In this document: piece after piece, positions 1 to 8,961 of the stretch
Layout of the letters: each line of letters starts with the position of its first letter
Position numbering within the stretch: position 1 is the first letter of the stretch
Assembly (NCBI GenBank): GCA_019359045.1
Contig: JAHHIA010000003.1
Location: forward strand, 248,001-312,000
Reading direction: 5' to 3'
From: Scytolyngbya sp. HA4215-MV1
GTDB taxonomy: Bacteria; Cyanobacteriota; Cyanobacteriia; Leptolyngbyales; Leptolyngbyaceae
DNA length: 64,000 bases
The notes under the pieces: model-generated
The model's input: the letters and a program-made list of their open reading frames with translations, nothing else
Database searches by the model: none
What the model was told of the DNA's origin: nothing
Program-made: the position numbers and the translations under genes

Positions 1-15
1 ATCGTTAACGAGATT

Positions 16-43
16 GAGATGTCAGATGATTGACTGACATCTC
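16..43. repeat. Short inverted repeat (10 bp stem)
   Basis: Perfect 10-bp stem GAGATGTCAG / CTGACATCTC (16-25 and 34-43) with an 8-nt loop, just beyond the 3' end of the DUF4346 gene on the minus strand. The T-rich stretch lies on the wrong side for a classical minus-strand terminator, so its role is open. Confidence 0.5.
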
Positions 44-85
44 AAAAATCTATGGGGTTGTCATGTGATCGGACGGTTAGCCACT

Positions 86-472
86 CTAATCTTGTACGTA
101 CTCTTGCCCATTCAACAAGGCAATCTCTGCGCGAACAAATTCTCGCCCCAAATAAGCAGCGTGGTCAAGCCGAGTCACCAGGCAAGAAGCGTTTTGCTCG
201 AAGATGCCAATGCAAAGTTCTTTAGCGGTTCTACCCGTAAAGAGGCTACTGTGGGGGCGCTCTAGGGTGCCATTGCAGGAAAAGGGCTCACCCGTCTCCG
301 GATCACAAGCTAAGCCACGATCGTTGATGACATTGGTGTAATGCTTGGCGCAAATCATTCCGGCTTCTCGGTTCAAGTAAATGATGAAATAGCCACCCGG
401 GTCCAGTTCAATGAATCGCTGGGAAAGCTTGTCATCCAATACCGTTGCGATTTCAACCAAGGAGTTGTTCAT
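86..472 (-). CDS. DUF4346 domain protein
   Basis: Small soluble cyanobacterial protein that I match to the DUF4346 family from memory; its function is not known to me. With the start chosen here it is 128 residues. Visible family-like segments are FIELDPGGYFIIYL near the N-terminus, DPETGEPF in the middle, and FTGRTAKELC followed by LDHAAYLGREFVRAE and the C-terminal end GQEYVQD. The frame is open up to 520 with a GTG at 520 and an ATG at 505, but the family usually begins shortly before the LSQRxIELDP segment, so ATG at 472 is preferred. No clear Shine-Dalgarno precedes any of the three. The gene sits 3' of pyrB on the same strand with about 90 bp between them, so co-transcription is possible. 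Confidence 0.82.
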   Translation of the reverse strand: MNNSLVEIATVLDDKLSQRFIELDPGGYFIIYLNREAGMICAKHYTNVINDRGLACDPETGEPFSCNGTLERPHSSLFTGRTAKELCIGIFEQNASCLVTRLDHAAYLGREFVRAEIALLNGQEYVQD

Positions 473-502
473 GGTGGGTGAAAGTCTGTGTAGTCCCTCA
501 TA

Positions 503-535
503 CATTTTAGGAGACGTCACCCATTTTAGGAGACG
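503..535. repeat. 14-bp direct repeat between DUF4346 gene and pyrB
   Basis: CATTTTAGGAGACG occurs at 503-516 and again at 522-535, a centre-to-centre distance of 19 bp. It lies just upstream of the preferred DUF4346 start (472). It could be a slipped duplication or a pair of binding sites; nothing else in the window repeats it. Confidence 0.6.
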
Positions 536-561
536 CGACTGTTGGAAGAGGGTTACTGGAC

Positions 562-1644
562 TTATACTTTACTGCTTCCCATCAGGTATAACAGTGCCAT
601 TCTTACGGCAACGCCACTGGTTACCTGTTGGGAAATCAAACTAAAGTTTGGATCATCCATCAAATCAGAGCTAATTTCGACCCCACGATTGACGGGTCCG
701 GGATGCAAAACTTTGACCTCTGGGTGGCAAAGCTGCAAGCGATCGCGGGTAATGCCAAACTGTTGATGGTATTCTCTCAAGCTGGGTAACAAATGGCTGG
801 TCATCCGCTCCTTTTGGAGCCGCAACGTCATGACAAAGTCAGCATTTTTGAGGGCTGGTTCCAGATCCCAATGCAAGAAAAGTCGGCGGGGTAACAAGGT
901 GGAAGCGGTGGGGTTAGTGAGCATATGAGGCGATCCCAATTCTGGATTGTGACGCTTCAGCTCAGATGGCTGACTACTCGCGGTAGACTCTTGCACAAAC
1001 TCAGCGAACAACTTTGGTAATAGGGTGGGTGGTCCAGCGAGATGAACCTCCGCACCACTGGCAGTGAGACTCCAAATATTGGAACGAGCAACCCGTGAAT
1101 GCAAAATATCCCCGACGATCGCAATCTTTTTGTCTTTCAGTACGGATAGCGAAGGATATTCTGAATCGATCAGCGTACAGATAGTGAAAAGGTCAAGCAA
1201 TGCCTGCGAAGGATGCTCATGCTGTCCGTCACCTGCGTTGAGCACACCCACCCTAACTCCCAGGCGATCCATTTCCTGCGCGATCGCTTGGGGAACTCCT
1301 GCCTCGCGGTGACGAATCACCATCATGTCGGTGCCCATTGCCAAATAGGTTTTGGCAGTATCCAGAATCGTCTCTCCCTTGCTGAGGGAAGAGGTTCCCG
1401 GTGCAAAATTCAACGTATCTGCCGATAGCCTCTTGGCTGCCAGTTCAAAACTGCTCCGAGTGCGCGTCGAAGGTTCAAAAAATAGATTGGCAACAACCTG
1501 TCCCTGCAATGCAGGGACTTTTTTTGTGCGCCGCGACAGAACCTCCCGGAAACTGTTTGCCGTTTGCAAAACGGTGTCGTACTCCAGCGGTGTAAAGTCT
1601 GACAAGGAAAGAATGTGACGACGGTTCCAGGTACTAGTAACCAT
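562..1644 (-). CDS. pyrB: Aspartate carbamoyltransferase
   Basis: Catalytic chain of aspartate transcarbamylase, which condenses carbamoyl phosphate with aspartate in the first committed step of pyrimidine synthesis in the cytoplasm. The carbamoyl phosphate loop STRTRSS is at about residues 59-65, the [10 protein letters not shown] segment lies mid-protein, and [11 protein letters not shown] is near the C-terminus. ATG at 1644 gives the family-like beginning [14 protein letters not shown]; an upstream in-frame start at 1722 would add 26 residues without family character. Between LLPKLFAEF and [11 protein letters not shown] there are about 35 extra polar residues compared with the compact bacterial enzyme. 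The other pyrimidine gene here, pyrE, is 60 kb away, so there is no pyr operon in view. Confidence 0.95.
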   Translation of the reverse strand: MVTSTWNRRHILSLSDFTPLEYDTVLQTANSFREVLSRRTKKVPALQGQVVANLFFEPSTRTRSSFELAAKRLSADTLNFAPGTSSLSKGETILDTAKTYLAMGTDMMVIRHREAGVPQAIAQEMDRLGVRVGVLNAGDGQHEHPSQALLDLFTICTLIDSEYPSLSVLKDKKIAIVGDILHSRVARSNIWSLTASGAEVHLAGPPTLLPKLFAEFVQESTASSQPSELKRHNPELGSPHMLTNPTASTLLPRRLFLHWDLEPALKNADFVMTLRLQKERMTSHLLPSLREYHQQFGITRDRLQLCHPEVKVLHPGPVNRGVEISSDLMDDPNFSLISQQVTSGVAVRMALLYLMGSSKV

Positions 1645-1906
1645 GCCAAAGGATACAAAAGGAACGCCTTCAGCGTACATGAATTGCTCTGTCACAAGCG
1701 ACAGATTATTTTCAGGCTGCATAGAATGTCCAGATGGTTTGGAGGTAGATGGTTACTCCTTCCAAGCCAATTGATCTGCTGTCAGGACTTTATGCAGAAT
1801 CTATAGCGGTCTTAAACAATTTGTGAGGTTTGGGTACGAAATGAGCATGAAGGAGTGAAGGAGGAAAGATCACCCCCAGACTACTGATTTCTAGACGACT
1901 AATTTT

Positions 1907-4900
1907 CTAAAATGCCTCTTCACTGGCCTCATCTTTGGTATTGGTGCGCCGTCGAGGGGTTTCGCGCGTGAATTTCATATGGATCTCGCGGGTTTGTTCA
2001 CCGTCCACGGCAACTGCCATGATGGGGAAGTCCAAGAGTCCATCCTGGAAAGACATCTGGAAACGGAAAGTGCCATCGGGATTGAGTCTAATAGGTTGTC
2101 CTGCGATCGTGACAGTGGCATCGGGTTCGGTCGCGCCGTAAATAATCAATTCGGAATCGGCAACTAGCCAGAATTTGCGAGCACGAATCGACGGGAACGA
2201 AGCAGAAAAACCAACGCCTGACATATTGATGCCCGACATCGTTAACCCAGAGAAAGTGGGGACTGCACCCATACCTACACCGGACGGGAAGACAAAGGAA
2301 CTAATCGATGGGATCATTTGAGCAGAACCGGGAACCTGATGCATAGAGCCAAACAGAGAGCCAGCGACTCGTTGGGCTTCGGCAGATTCTGCCATCCCAA
2401 AGATGCGATCGTAGATGGGGCTGTCTCCGGTGGGACGCTGGGCAGGTGGAACCAGGGTCATGAAGGTCTTACCCCGTAATTCTTCGTCCCAGGAAAGGGT
2501 AACAAACTGGTCATCGAACCAATCTGAGGGATAAACCGGGGGAATGCGAATTGGGTTGGAGCGTGCCAGCATCAACCAGCGCCCTTCGGGAGTGAGGTAG
2601 CCGATTTCTGCAATGTAGTCGCGATCGCTCACTGGCATGGGCAAATACCAATCGCGTGCCAGTTCGTCGCAGTCGTACTCTTGCAAACTATGGGGAGCTT
2701 GTTGAGCAATCTCAATATCAGTGACATCGTAAATTCGCAGAGCAAGGCGTTGTCCGCCTTGTCGCCGCAGTTCTTCACGATGTTCGTTAGGTACATCCCA
2801 GTAGGCATATGCCCAACGCGGATCGCGAGGCAACAGGGTAATACGACTTTCGCCATACCCAGAGGGCAGATCGGCTAAGCCCGCATCGACGGAAGCTAGA
2901 GATTCGCTAGTGAGGTTGGTTTGCCCAACATCAAATTTTGTTGCTTCAACGGAAGATTGATCGTCGTTTTTGCCTGAAAATGCAGTTACAGCAGCGGTGC
3001 CAGCGATCGCGGCGACAGTCGCCATCTCTCCCAGGGAAGGGGGGGTGAGACTCGGCATGGCTGGCGTGGAATCGGCGTCAACCGTATCCGCTTGCTCAGT
3101 TGTCAGAGCAGAGGCTACCCGAATATGTTCGGAACGAGCGAGTGCCAACCAGCGTCCATCGGGTGTCGCGTAGCCGATCTCTGCTAAATAGTCACGATCG
3201 CTCGCTGGAATCGGCACGGTCCGATTCCAGGCACTTTCCTCAACGTCAAAGGTCTCGACGTTGTGAGCGGGGGTGGTGTTGAGGTCGATGTCTGTGACAT
3301 CGTAGATTTTCAGCGCCAGATTAGACCCCCCTTGGCTAATCACTTCTGCTTTATGGTCGTTGGGTGTATCCCACTCGGCATACGCCAGGTGAGAATCGCG
3401 AGGAGTCAAGGTAATTGTGCTCTTGCGACCTGCGCCAGCGATGCCAATGGCGGCGGCCGTGGCGGCGATCGCTCCTCCTGCCAAAGCGGTGCCTGCCGCT
3501 CCAGCTGCATCAATCGCCCCAATCGCGTCAGCGGTAGAGGGTGCTTTGCTTGCTTCAGGGGCGATCGGGGTGATTGGGACAGGCGCAACGGTGGGTTCCT
3601 CAGCAGGGGGCATCGGTGGAACTAGACTCCCAACTCCAGACAGACCCGGTTGTGCCAAATCTGGTTTCTGCCGACTTTTGAGCCACCAACCAAGCAACAA
3701 TGCCAGCAATGCCAAGGGGAGCAACCACCACCACCACGGCAGTCCGGCTTTGCTAGCCAGGGGGTGTCCATTGAGGTCGAAAGACGCAACTCGGTTGTCT
3801 TGTCCGGTGGCATTGATGCTCTTGCCATCAGCAGCAAAGGCAACGGCACTTAGAGGTGCTCCGAGCGTAAAGGCTGCCCCCAAGGGTTTACCATCCAGGT
3901 CAAAATATTGGAGTGTGCCGTCGGCTCCACCCGCAACGATCGTTTTACTGTCGGGACTAAAGGCTAAGGCTGCGATAGGAACCCCGAGCTTGAACGCTGC
4001 ACCAATCGGTTTGCCAGCGGTATCCAAATATTGCAGTGTGCCATCTTTGCTGCCCGTGATAGTGACTGCCCCGTCGGGACTCTTGGCTGAAAGACTGGCG
4101 TCTGCGATCGGTGGAATCGTGCTCGTTGCCTTGGCACTAGGAGACGTGCTGGGGGTTGGGGGAACTGGAGCCTGAGCGATCGCCGCTGGGGTCGTAGCAT
4201 CTGCTTTACGGGCGGTTTCGATCGCTGCCTGATTTTCTGGCGCAGTGGCGTAGGCAAGAAACGCCTGAAGTGCAGGGGGGAGAGTGGCAGCTTTTTTGTA
4301 AACGTAGACCAGTGGCTGGGAAAAAGGGTATGCGGGGTTATTGGGCAAGGTCTTGTGCATCTGGAGCACCCTTGCCTGACTGCCAGAAACTTGAAAGACT
4401 TGATCGGCGATCGCATAGCTGATACCGTCTGTTCCCAGGGCTTGAATCACTGCCTCAGTAGTATCTTCCGCTACTTTGACCGTGTTGGCTCCCGTCGCAA
4501 AGGTTGCACGTTTGAAGACGGGATAACTTTGAAATGCCTGACGAGTGTCGCTGGTTTCAGGGCGATCGATGAATCGAATTTTGCCCGGTTTCCCTCCCAC
4601 CTGAGACCAATCCGTAATTTCTCCTCGGAAGATTTGGGCGAACTGTTTGTCAGTCAGGCTACCCTGAAAAGGGTTATTTGCGCTCACAATCATCGCAATT
4701 TTGTGGCGAGCGATGACAACTTGCTCCAGCCCTTGTGCCTTTTCTGCATCGGTTAAAGGACGCCCCAAGGCTGCCAATTCAATTTTGTCATCGGACAAAG
4801 CTTGCAGCGCCTGTGCCGAACCAAGATAACGGGAGGGTAATTCAACGGTTGTGCCTGAAAACTTTTCTTCAAAGCGTTGCTTTAGTATCTGGTTGATTTT

Positions 4901-5095
4901 GGTCAAGCTATTAGAGCCATTGACTCGTACCTTAGAATCTTTGGGTACGACATCTGGCAGCTTGAAAGGACTTGCGCTGGGAGACTGGGCGAAGGCTGGA
5001 TCAAGCGCCAAAAAACCTGCCTGTAATTTAGGAGCAGTGACCAGAGCGAGTAATAACGCCAGACTCAGTACCGAAACATCTTTTTTTTGCAACAT
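1907..5095 (-). CDS. Fused phosphate-binding-like, propeller-repeat, DUF4912 membrane protein
   Basis: A 1062-residue protein. Residues 1-37 look like a signal peptide ending near AFAQS. Residues about 50-290 resemble the PstS-type periplasmic substrate-binding fold (VNGSNSLTKINQILKQRFE, then IFRGEITDWSQVGG and DGISYAIADQ). Residues about 330-450 hold three similar repeats of the form DGTLQYxDxxGKPxGAAF, like WD40 or NHL propeller blades but too few for a whole propeller. A Trp/Leu-rich membrane segment follows at about 453-472. The rest should be cytoplasmic: an Ala/Gly/Pro-rich linker, then two DUF4912-type domains starting near residues 557 and 750, each with a LxPRDxxxAYAxWDxPNxH core. 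The reading is a one-pass receptor or scaffold joining periplasmic ligand binding to DUF4912. Transport is unlikely, as no pst permease or ATPase genes are near. It is monocistronic. Confidence 0.85.
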   Translation of the reverse strand: MLQKKDVSVLSLALLLALVTAPKLQAGFLALDPAFAQSPSASPFKLPDVVPKDSKVRVNGSNSLTKINQILKQRFEEKFSGTTVELPSRYLGSAQALQALSDDKIELAALGRPLTDAEKAQGLEQVVIARHKIAMIVSANNPFQGSLTDKQFAQIFRGEITDWSQVGGKPGKIRFIDRPETSDTRQAFQSYPVFKRATFATGANTVKVAEDTTEAVIQALGTDGISYAIADQVFQVSGSQARVLQMHKTLPNNPAYPFSQPLVYVYKKAATLPPALQAFLAYATAPENQAAIETARKADATTPAAIAQAPVPPTPSTSPSAKATSTIPPIADASLSAKSPDGAVTITGSKDGTLQYLDTAGKPIGAAFKLGVPIAALAFSPDSKTIVAGGADGTLQYFDLDGKPLGAAFTLGAPLSAVAFAADGKSINATGQDNRVASFDLNGHPLASKAGLPWWWWLLPLALLALLLGWWLKSRQKPDLAQPGLSGVGSLVPPMPPAEEPTVAPVPITPIAPEASKAPSTADAIGAIDAAGAAGTALAGGAIAATAAAIGIAGAGRKSTITLTPRDSHLAYAEWDTPNDHKAEVISQGGSNLALKIYDVTDIDLNTTPAHNVETFDVEESAWNRTVPIPASDRDYLAEIGYATPDGRWLALARSEHIRVASALTTEQADTVDADSTPAMPSLTPPSLGEMATVAAIAGTAAVTAFSGKNDDQSSVEATKFDVGQTNLTSESLASVDAGLADLPSGYGESRITLLPRDPRWAYAYWDVPNEHREELRRQGGQRLALRIYDVTDIEIAQQAPHSLQEYDCDELARDWYLPMPVSDRDYIAEIGYLTPEGRWLMLARSNPIRIPPVYPSDWFDDQFVTLSWDEELRGKTFMTLVPPAQRPTGDSPIYDRIFGMAESAEAQRVAGSLFGSMHQVPGSAQMIPSISSFVFPSGVGMGAVPTFSGLTMSGINMSGVGFSASFPSIRARKFWLVADSELIIYGATEPDATVTIAGQPIRLNPDGTFRFQMSFQDGLLDFPIMAVAVDGEQTREIHMKFTRETPRRRTNTKDEASEEAF

Positions 5096-5526
5096 TTTCG
5101 TTTAAACCAGCTTAACAAGTCTCAACAGAGGTTAACTTTTGCAACGACGTGCCAATTATACCGTCCTCTCTCTCTTGGTAAAGATGGGCAGCAAAACAAA
5201 TTTATGCTGAGACGGGAATGCCTATCAATTGGGCTTGCCGCTGATCGTACCTTGTGGGGGCGCTTTCTCGGAGCTGGTAGAATAAAATGCAAAATTTGGG
5301 GCTAAGGCATCTAGCCTCATCCCCGATCTCAGTCCTCAATGATGTGTGCGGTTAAGAGGCTATGTGAGAAAAAATGCTGCAAGAATGTCTGCTCACCCTC
5401 CCAGGCGGATCACGACGTAACAAAGGTGATCCATTTTTGCAACTACCATCACGCTGCCTGGATGTGCACGATGCCTTTCCTGAGCAAATTCAAACCATCA
5501 TTTCAAACTGCGATTTCAAACTGTAG
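5096..5526. promoter_or_regulatory. Intergenic region with upstream sequence of the PstS/DUF4912 gene
   Basis: 431 bp without a convincing gene. Within 45 bp of the 5095 start, the minus strand carries GTTAACCT (5129-5136) followed by weaker TTAA-containing units at 9-11 bp intervals, reminiscent of a cyanobacterial Pho (SphR) box but poorly conserved after the first unit. A 63-codon plus-strand frame at 5339-5530 has no coding character. Nothing else stands out. Confidence 0.3.
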
Positions 5527-6099
5527 TTAGAACCTTAGCCCGACTCCTGCCTGAACAGAAGTGGCTGTGCTGCCATCTTTATAGGCGTCGAAGGCAATAA
5601 TGGCATTGCCAAAAATGACTAACTCGCTATTAGGGAGGGCAACGTCAATGCCTGGCTGCAGGGCAAAGGCGACGTCATCTCCGACAGGCGTTGTGTCGTT
5701 GCCGATGGGAAAGGATGCACCCGCTCCCAGATAAATATCGGTTTGCCAATTGAGGGGGAGATCATACGAAACGGTGGGAACGATCGCTACCCCATTCCCG
5801 ATCAACACTTGGGTTCTGGCTGAAACTGGCAACCGCAAAAACTTGTAGCGAGCGGCGACCACGCCTGCCAATTCATGGTCATTATCAGGGCCATCGGATA
5901 CTTCATAGGATGCGCCCACGCCTACGTAACTGCCATAGGCGGCTTGTGCAGAAGCGCTCGTTTGGGTGGCGAGTGTGAGGGCACTGGTTGCGACCATGGT
6001 TCCCAATGCAATGGCAATCCCTGTTCGACTCTGCGCCATGCAACGATCGGACTGTTTCTGACCCTGCGTATTCATCATTCGACGCACGAACTGCTTCAT
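5527..6099 (-). CDS. Probable outer-membrane beta-barrel protein
   Basis: 190 residues. The N-terminus is basic, followed by a hydrophobic stretch and ASAQA, which looks like a signal peptidase site near residue 52. The remainder alternates polar and apolar residues in beta-strand fashion (YGSYVGVGASYEV, TDIYLGAGASF) and ends in GVGLRF; a terminal Phe after an alternating strand is the usual BAM recognition signature of outer-membrane barrels. The size suggests an 8-strand barrel of the OmpA/OmpW class, but no specific family is recognised. GAGGAG about 9 nt before the ATG supports the 6099 start. It is transcribed alone. Confidence 0.72.
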   Translation of the reverse strand: MKQFVRRMMNTQGQKQSDRCMAQSRTGIAIALGTMVATSALTLATQTSASAQAAYGSYVGVGASYEVSDGPDNDHELAGVVAARYKFLRLPVSARTQVLIGNGVAIVPTVSYDLPLNWQTDIYLGAGASFPIGNDTTPVGDDVAFALQPGIDVALPNSELVIFGNAIIAFDAYKDGSTATSVQAGVGLRF

Positions 6100-6536
6100 A
6101 CCATTGCTCCTCGCAACTGAGTGGGTGGAATTTTGAAGAGTGTAATCTAATTTAGCTTATTTTTAATCCATTCATTTCATTCAAGCAAATGATGGAGAAA
6201 ATGAGCAAAATTCGGGTTCTAATTCATTTTATAGGTATCCATCTGTAGGGGATGAAGCATCGGAGTAATGATTGATCAAGGGGGCTTGAAATCTTGCTTC
6301 TGAATACTTTACCTGGATAGCGAATGGGCAAAATCTAAATTTGCTGAAATGAGATTGAACATTCGATACAGGTTGCGATTCAGTCTTAAGAAAATGCATC
6401 AATTTTTGGGGACGAAAACCCGGTGAGAAACCTTTAGGATATTTTTGTCAGTTTCTTATCACGCAATTTTTGAGTCCGCTGGCGAATGAGAGTATGCTGA
6501 CGAATAAGCCTCATATCAGTTCCATCTACTTTTCCT
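6100..6536. promoter_or_regulatory. Divergent intergenic region, AT-rich
   Basis: 437 bp between the beta-barrel gene (minus) and the TPR gene (plus). It is AT-rich relative to its neighbours and must hold both promoters, but I could not single out boxes or a conserved operator. No ORF in it is convincing. Confidence 0.4.
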
Positions 6537-8429
6537 ATGACTGAGACTTTGCCGCTGCGCGATCGCTATCTTGGACTCATTGACGAGATTGTGCAAATGA
6601 CCTTAAAGGGCAAGATTCGTTCTAAAGAACAGGTCTACCAAATGCTGCTCAAAGGGATTGAATCGGGCACAGGAGAGGTCTTTGAGCATTGTTTGGGTGA
6701 CCAGATGGTGGCAACCCAGCGGCAGATCGAGATTCAAACGGATGAATTTAAGTTGGCGAAATCGAACCGAATTTTTCGGGCGTTGCAAACAATTCAGGGA
6801 GAGTGGCAACGGTGGCAAGCCCAAAATCAGTCGGATGAGGTGATTGCGATCGCCTTGGAACAAATTATTCTGGCGGATTCGTCGCTGCGCTTATCAGCTT
6901 TTTTGCGGGCGATTGACCCAAACCATCCCCATTCTCTAAACCTGGATGAATTGAAGCTGGCATGGCGATCTCTGGCTCGTTTTGCTGAGCGACGGGCAGA
7001 ACCCGAACTCAAAGTCGAATTGCTGAAAATTTCAGCAGGAATTGATGGGGGGTTGCAGTCCTGGGAACGGGTACAGGAATATCTGGTGAGTTGGATTTAT
7101 GACCAGAGCCAGGGACAAATTGGATTTTCTGGCACACCGGAGCAGCAGGGTCCTTGGGCATTGTGGGCGAAGCATTCGATTCATCCCCTGCCCCAATCGT
7201 TGTTTAAGGCACTCTCACTCGGGCAGCCGCCGAGCGAGTTTATTGCGACCTATGGCGCGATCGACTTGAGTGCCTGGGTGGAACTGGCAATTCTTTTACA
7301 GTTTTTGCAGAGAGGCTTGGTTTCCTGGTTTGACAAACTGGTGTACGACTCCAAGGTTGGCTCCAAACTCTCCATTTCTGCCTTTCTGGAATTTGCAATT
7401 CTCTGGTCCCAATTGGCGAATGGCTTCGATCGTGCCACGCTGCTAACGACTGAACAGAGAAGCCGATTTGCCAGTGGTGCGTTTCAAATTACGATCCAAA
7501 TCTTACGCACGTTTGCTCAACGGGATTATTTCCCACTCTATGGCGGCATTTTTGCTTCATTTTCGCCTAGCTACACACGCGATGCCTTGCTCTATCTGGA
7601 CGAACCCCTGCGGCAAGTGGAAGGGACGCAAGGCAAAGCGCGCATTTTGACGCTACTCGCTTTTTCGTTGCGAGTTCATGGACAGTACGATCGCGCCAAT
7701 CAATTGCATCAAGAAGCGCTGGAGATTGCTCGTGCAGGCAACGATCGCGTGTGCGAAAGCGCCAATCTCAACCACCTCAGTCGCAACTGTGCAGCTCAAA
7801 AGCACTATGCAGAAGCGGTGAACTACAGTCAACGGGCTTTGATTTTGAGTCGGCAGGTGGGCGATCGTTTGGGTGAGGCAAATGCTCTGGTCAATGTAGG
7901 CTATAGCGAAGTATTGCTGGCGCAACAGCGAGAGGAAGGCGACCCAGCAGTTTACGAGTCAGCGATTAACTACTTGCAGCAAGGATTGAAGTTGTCGGAA
8001 CGATTGGGCGATCGCCAAAGTCAAGCGCTCTGTTTCAGCAGTCTCGGCATCGCCCATATTTTGCTGGATCAACCCCAGGCAGCGATCGCCTATCTGGAAG
8101 GGGGTATCCAGGCAGCCCAGTTTTCTGGCGACCTTTACCTCAAAGGACTCAGTCTGGTTTACCTAGCGGAAGCCTATTATCGGCTACAAGATCTCCACAA
8201 AGCTGTTTGGACGGGCGGTTTAGGGATGTATCTGCTCGAACAAATTGCTGCCAGAGAATGGCGACAGGCTGCTGGGTTGCTCACGATCCTGCAAGGGCAG
8301 ATGGGGGATGCTAAGTTTCAAGCAGTTCTTCAGCAAAATCGCTCCCAAATCGTTGCGGTGATTGGTGTCGATGGTTACGACCACTTGCCAGAGTTACTGA
8401 CGCAGTATCGTCAGGAGGGGAATGTTTGA
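6537..8429 (+). CDS. Tetratricopeptide repeat protein
   Basis: 630-residue cytoplasmic protein with no signal peptide or membrane segment. The N-terminal 350 residues are helical and unlike any named domain (starting TETLPLRDRYLGLIDEIVQM). From about residue 370 to 560 there are TPR motifs: repeated 34-residue helix pairs such as GQYDRANQLHQEALEIARAG, YAEAVNYSQRALILSRQVGDRLGEANAL and QPQAAIAYLEGGIQAAQ. TPR arrays bind partner proteins; no effector domain is present and the partner is unknown. The gene has its own AT-rich upstream region and no co-directional neighbour closer than about 120 bp. Confidence 0.82.
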   Translation: MTETLPLRDRYLGLIDEIVQMTLKGKIRSKEQVYQMLLKGIESGTGEVFEHCLGDQMVATQRQIEIQTDEFKLAKSNRIFRALQTIQGEWQRWQAQNQSDEVIAIALEQIILADSSLRLSAFLRAIDPNHPHSLNLDELKLAWRSLARFAERRAEPELKVELLKISAGIDGGLQSWERVQEYLVSWIYDQSQGQIGFSGTPEQQGPWALWAKHSIHPLPQSLFKALSLGQPPSEFIATYGAIDLSAWVELAILLQFLQRGLVSWFDKLVYDSKVGSKLSISAFLEFAILWSQLANGFDRATLLTTEQRSRFASGAFQITIQILRTFAQRDYFPLYGGIFASFSPSYTRDALLYLDEPLRQVEGTQGKARILTLLAFSLRVHGQYDRANQLHQEALEIARAGNDRVCESANLNHLSRNCAAQKHYAEAVNYSQRALILSRQVGDRLGEANALVNVGYSEVLLAQQREEGDPAVYESAINYLQQGLKLSERLGDRQSQALCFSSLGIAHILLDQPQAAIAYLEGGIQAAQFSGDLYLKGLSLVYLAEAYYRLQDLHKAVWTGGLGMYLLEQIAAREWRQAAGLLTILQGQMGDAKFQAVLQQNRSQIVAVIGVDGYDHLPELLTQYRQEGNV

Positions 8430-8547
8430 AGGGAGCGTGCCAGTCTATAAACAGGAACATTCCTGCCTATAAACCATCTAGTAACTTGGGATACTAAAGC
8501 TATCAACCACTCTATCCACAATCATCACCAAGTGAGGGGTGAGATTC

Positions 8548-8961
8548 ATGAACGCAATGCGCTGGTCTATTGTTCCAACGATCGTTGCAACGGTGCTGGC
8601 AACTGCTGGTGTCAGTTGGAGCCAGTCGTTTGCAAGTGTGTCGGCGAATTCGGCAGCTGTGCCGTTGGCGGGTAAATCGCTGACACTCAACAGTTGTACG
8701 GAAAATGTGCCGAGTACGCCCAGTCACGTCGTGAAAGTGACGGAAGATAGCAACCTTCGTTTCACTGTCCAAAGTCAGGGAGGACAACCCACTCTCTTGA
8801 TTCGGAGTGAGGCAGGGAAGAAGTTTTGCGTACAGGCAAATGAGTTCTCTGAGGGACGGGTGGAGATTCCTGGGCGATGGGGCATGGGAAGTTACTCGAT
8901 TTATGTGGGCGATCGCGCTCAACAATCGATTCCCTATAACCTGACGATTGCGGGTAATTAA
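8548..8961 (+). CDS. Small secreted protein of unknown function
   Basis: Preproprotein of 137 residues. A signal peptide (NAMRWSIVPTIVATVLATAGVSWSQSFA) ends near residue 30. The mature part has two Cys (SLTLNSCTE and GKKFCVQ) that could form one disulfide, and a GRWGMGSYSIYVGDR segment resembling the short beta-sandwich secreted proteins of cyanobacteria. ATG at 8548 with GAGG at 8534-8537 upstream is preferred over an in-frame GTG at 8539, which lies inside the ribosome-binding sequence. Its stop overlaps the stop of the convergent HD gene. Confidence 0.72.
   Translation: MNAMRWSIVPTIVATVLATAGVSWSQSFASVSANSAAVPLAGKSLTLNSCTENVPSTPSHVVKVTEDSNLRFTVQSQGGQPTLLIRSEAGKKFCVQANEFSEGRVEIPGRWGMGSYSIYVGDRAQQSIPYNLTIAGN

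Noticed and set aside
5339-5530. 63-codon plus-strand ORF in the gap upstream of the beta-barrel gene
   Set aside because: Random composition with many Cys and His, no ribosome-binding site, and it runs into the coding end of the beta-barrel gene on the other strand.
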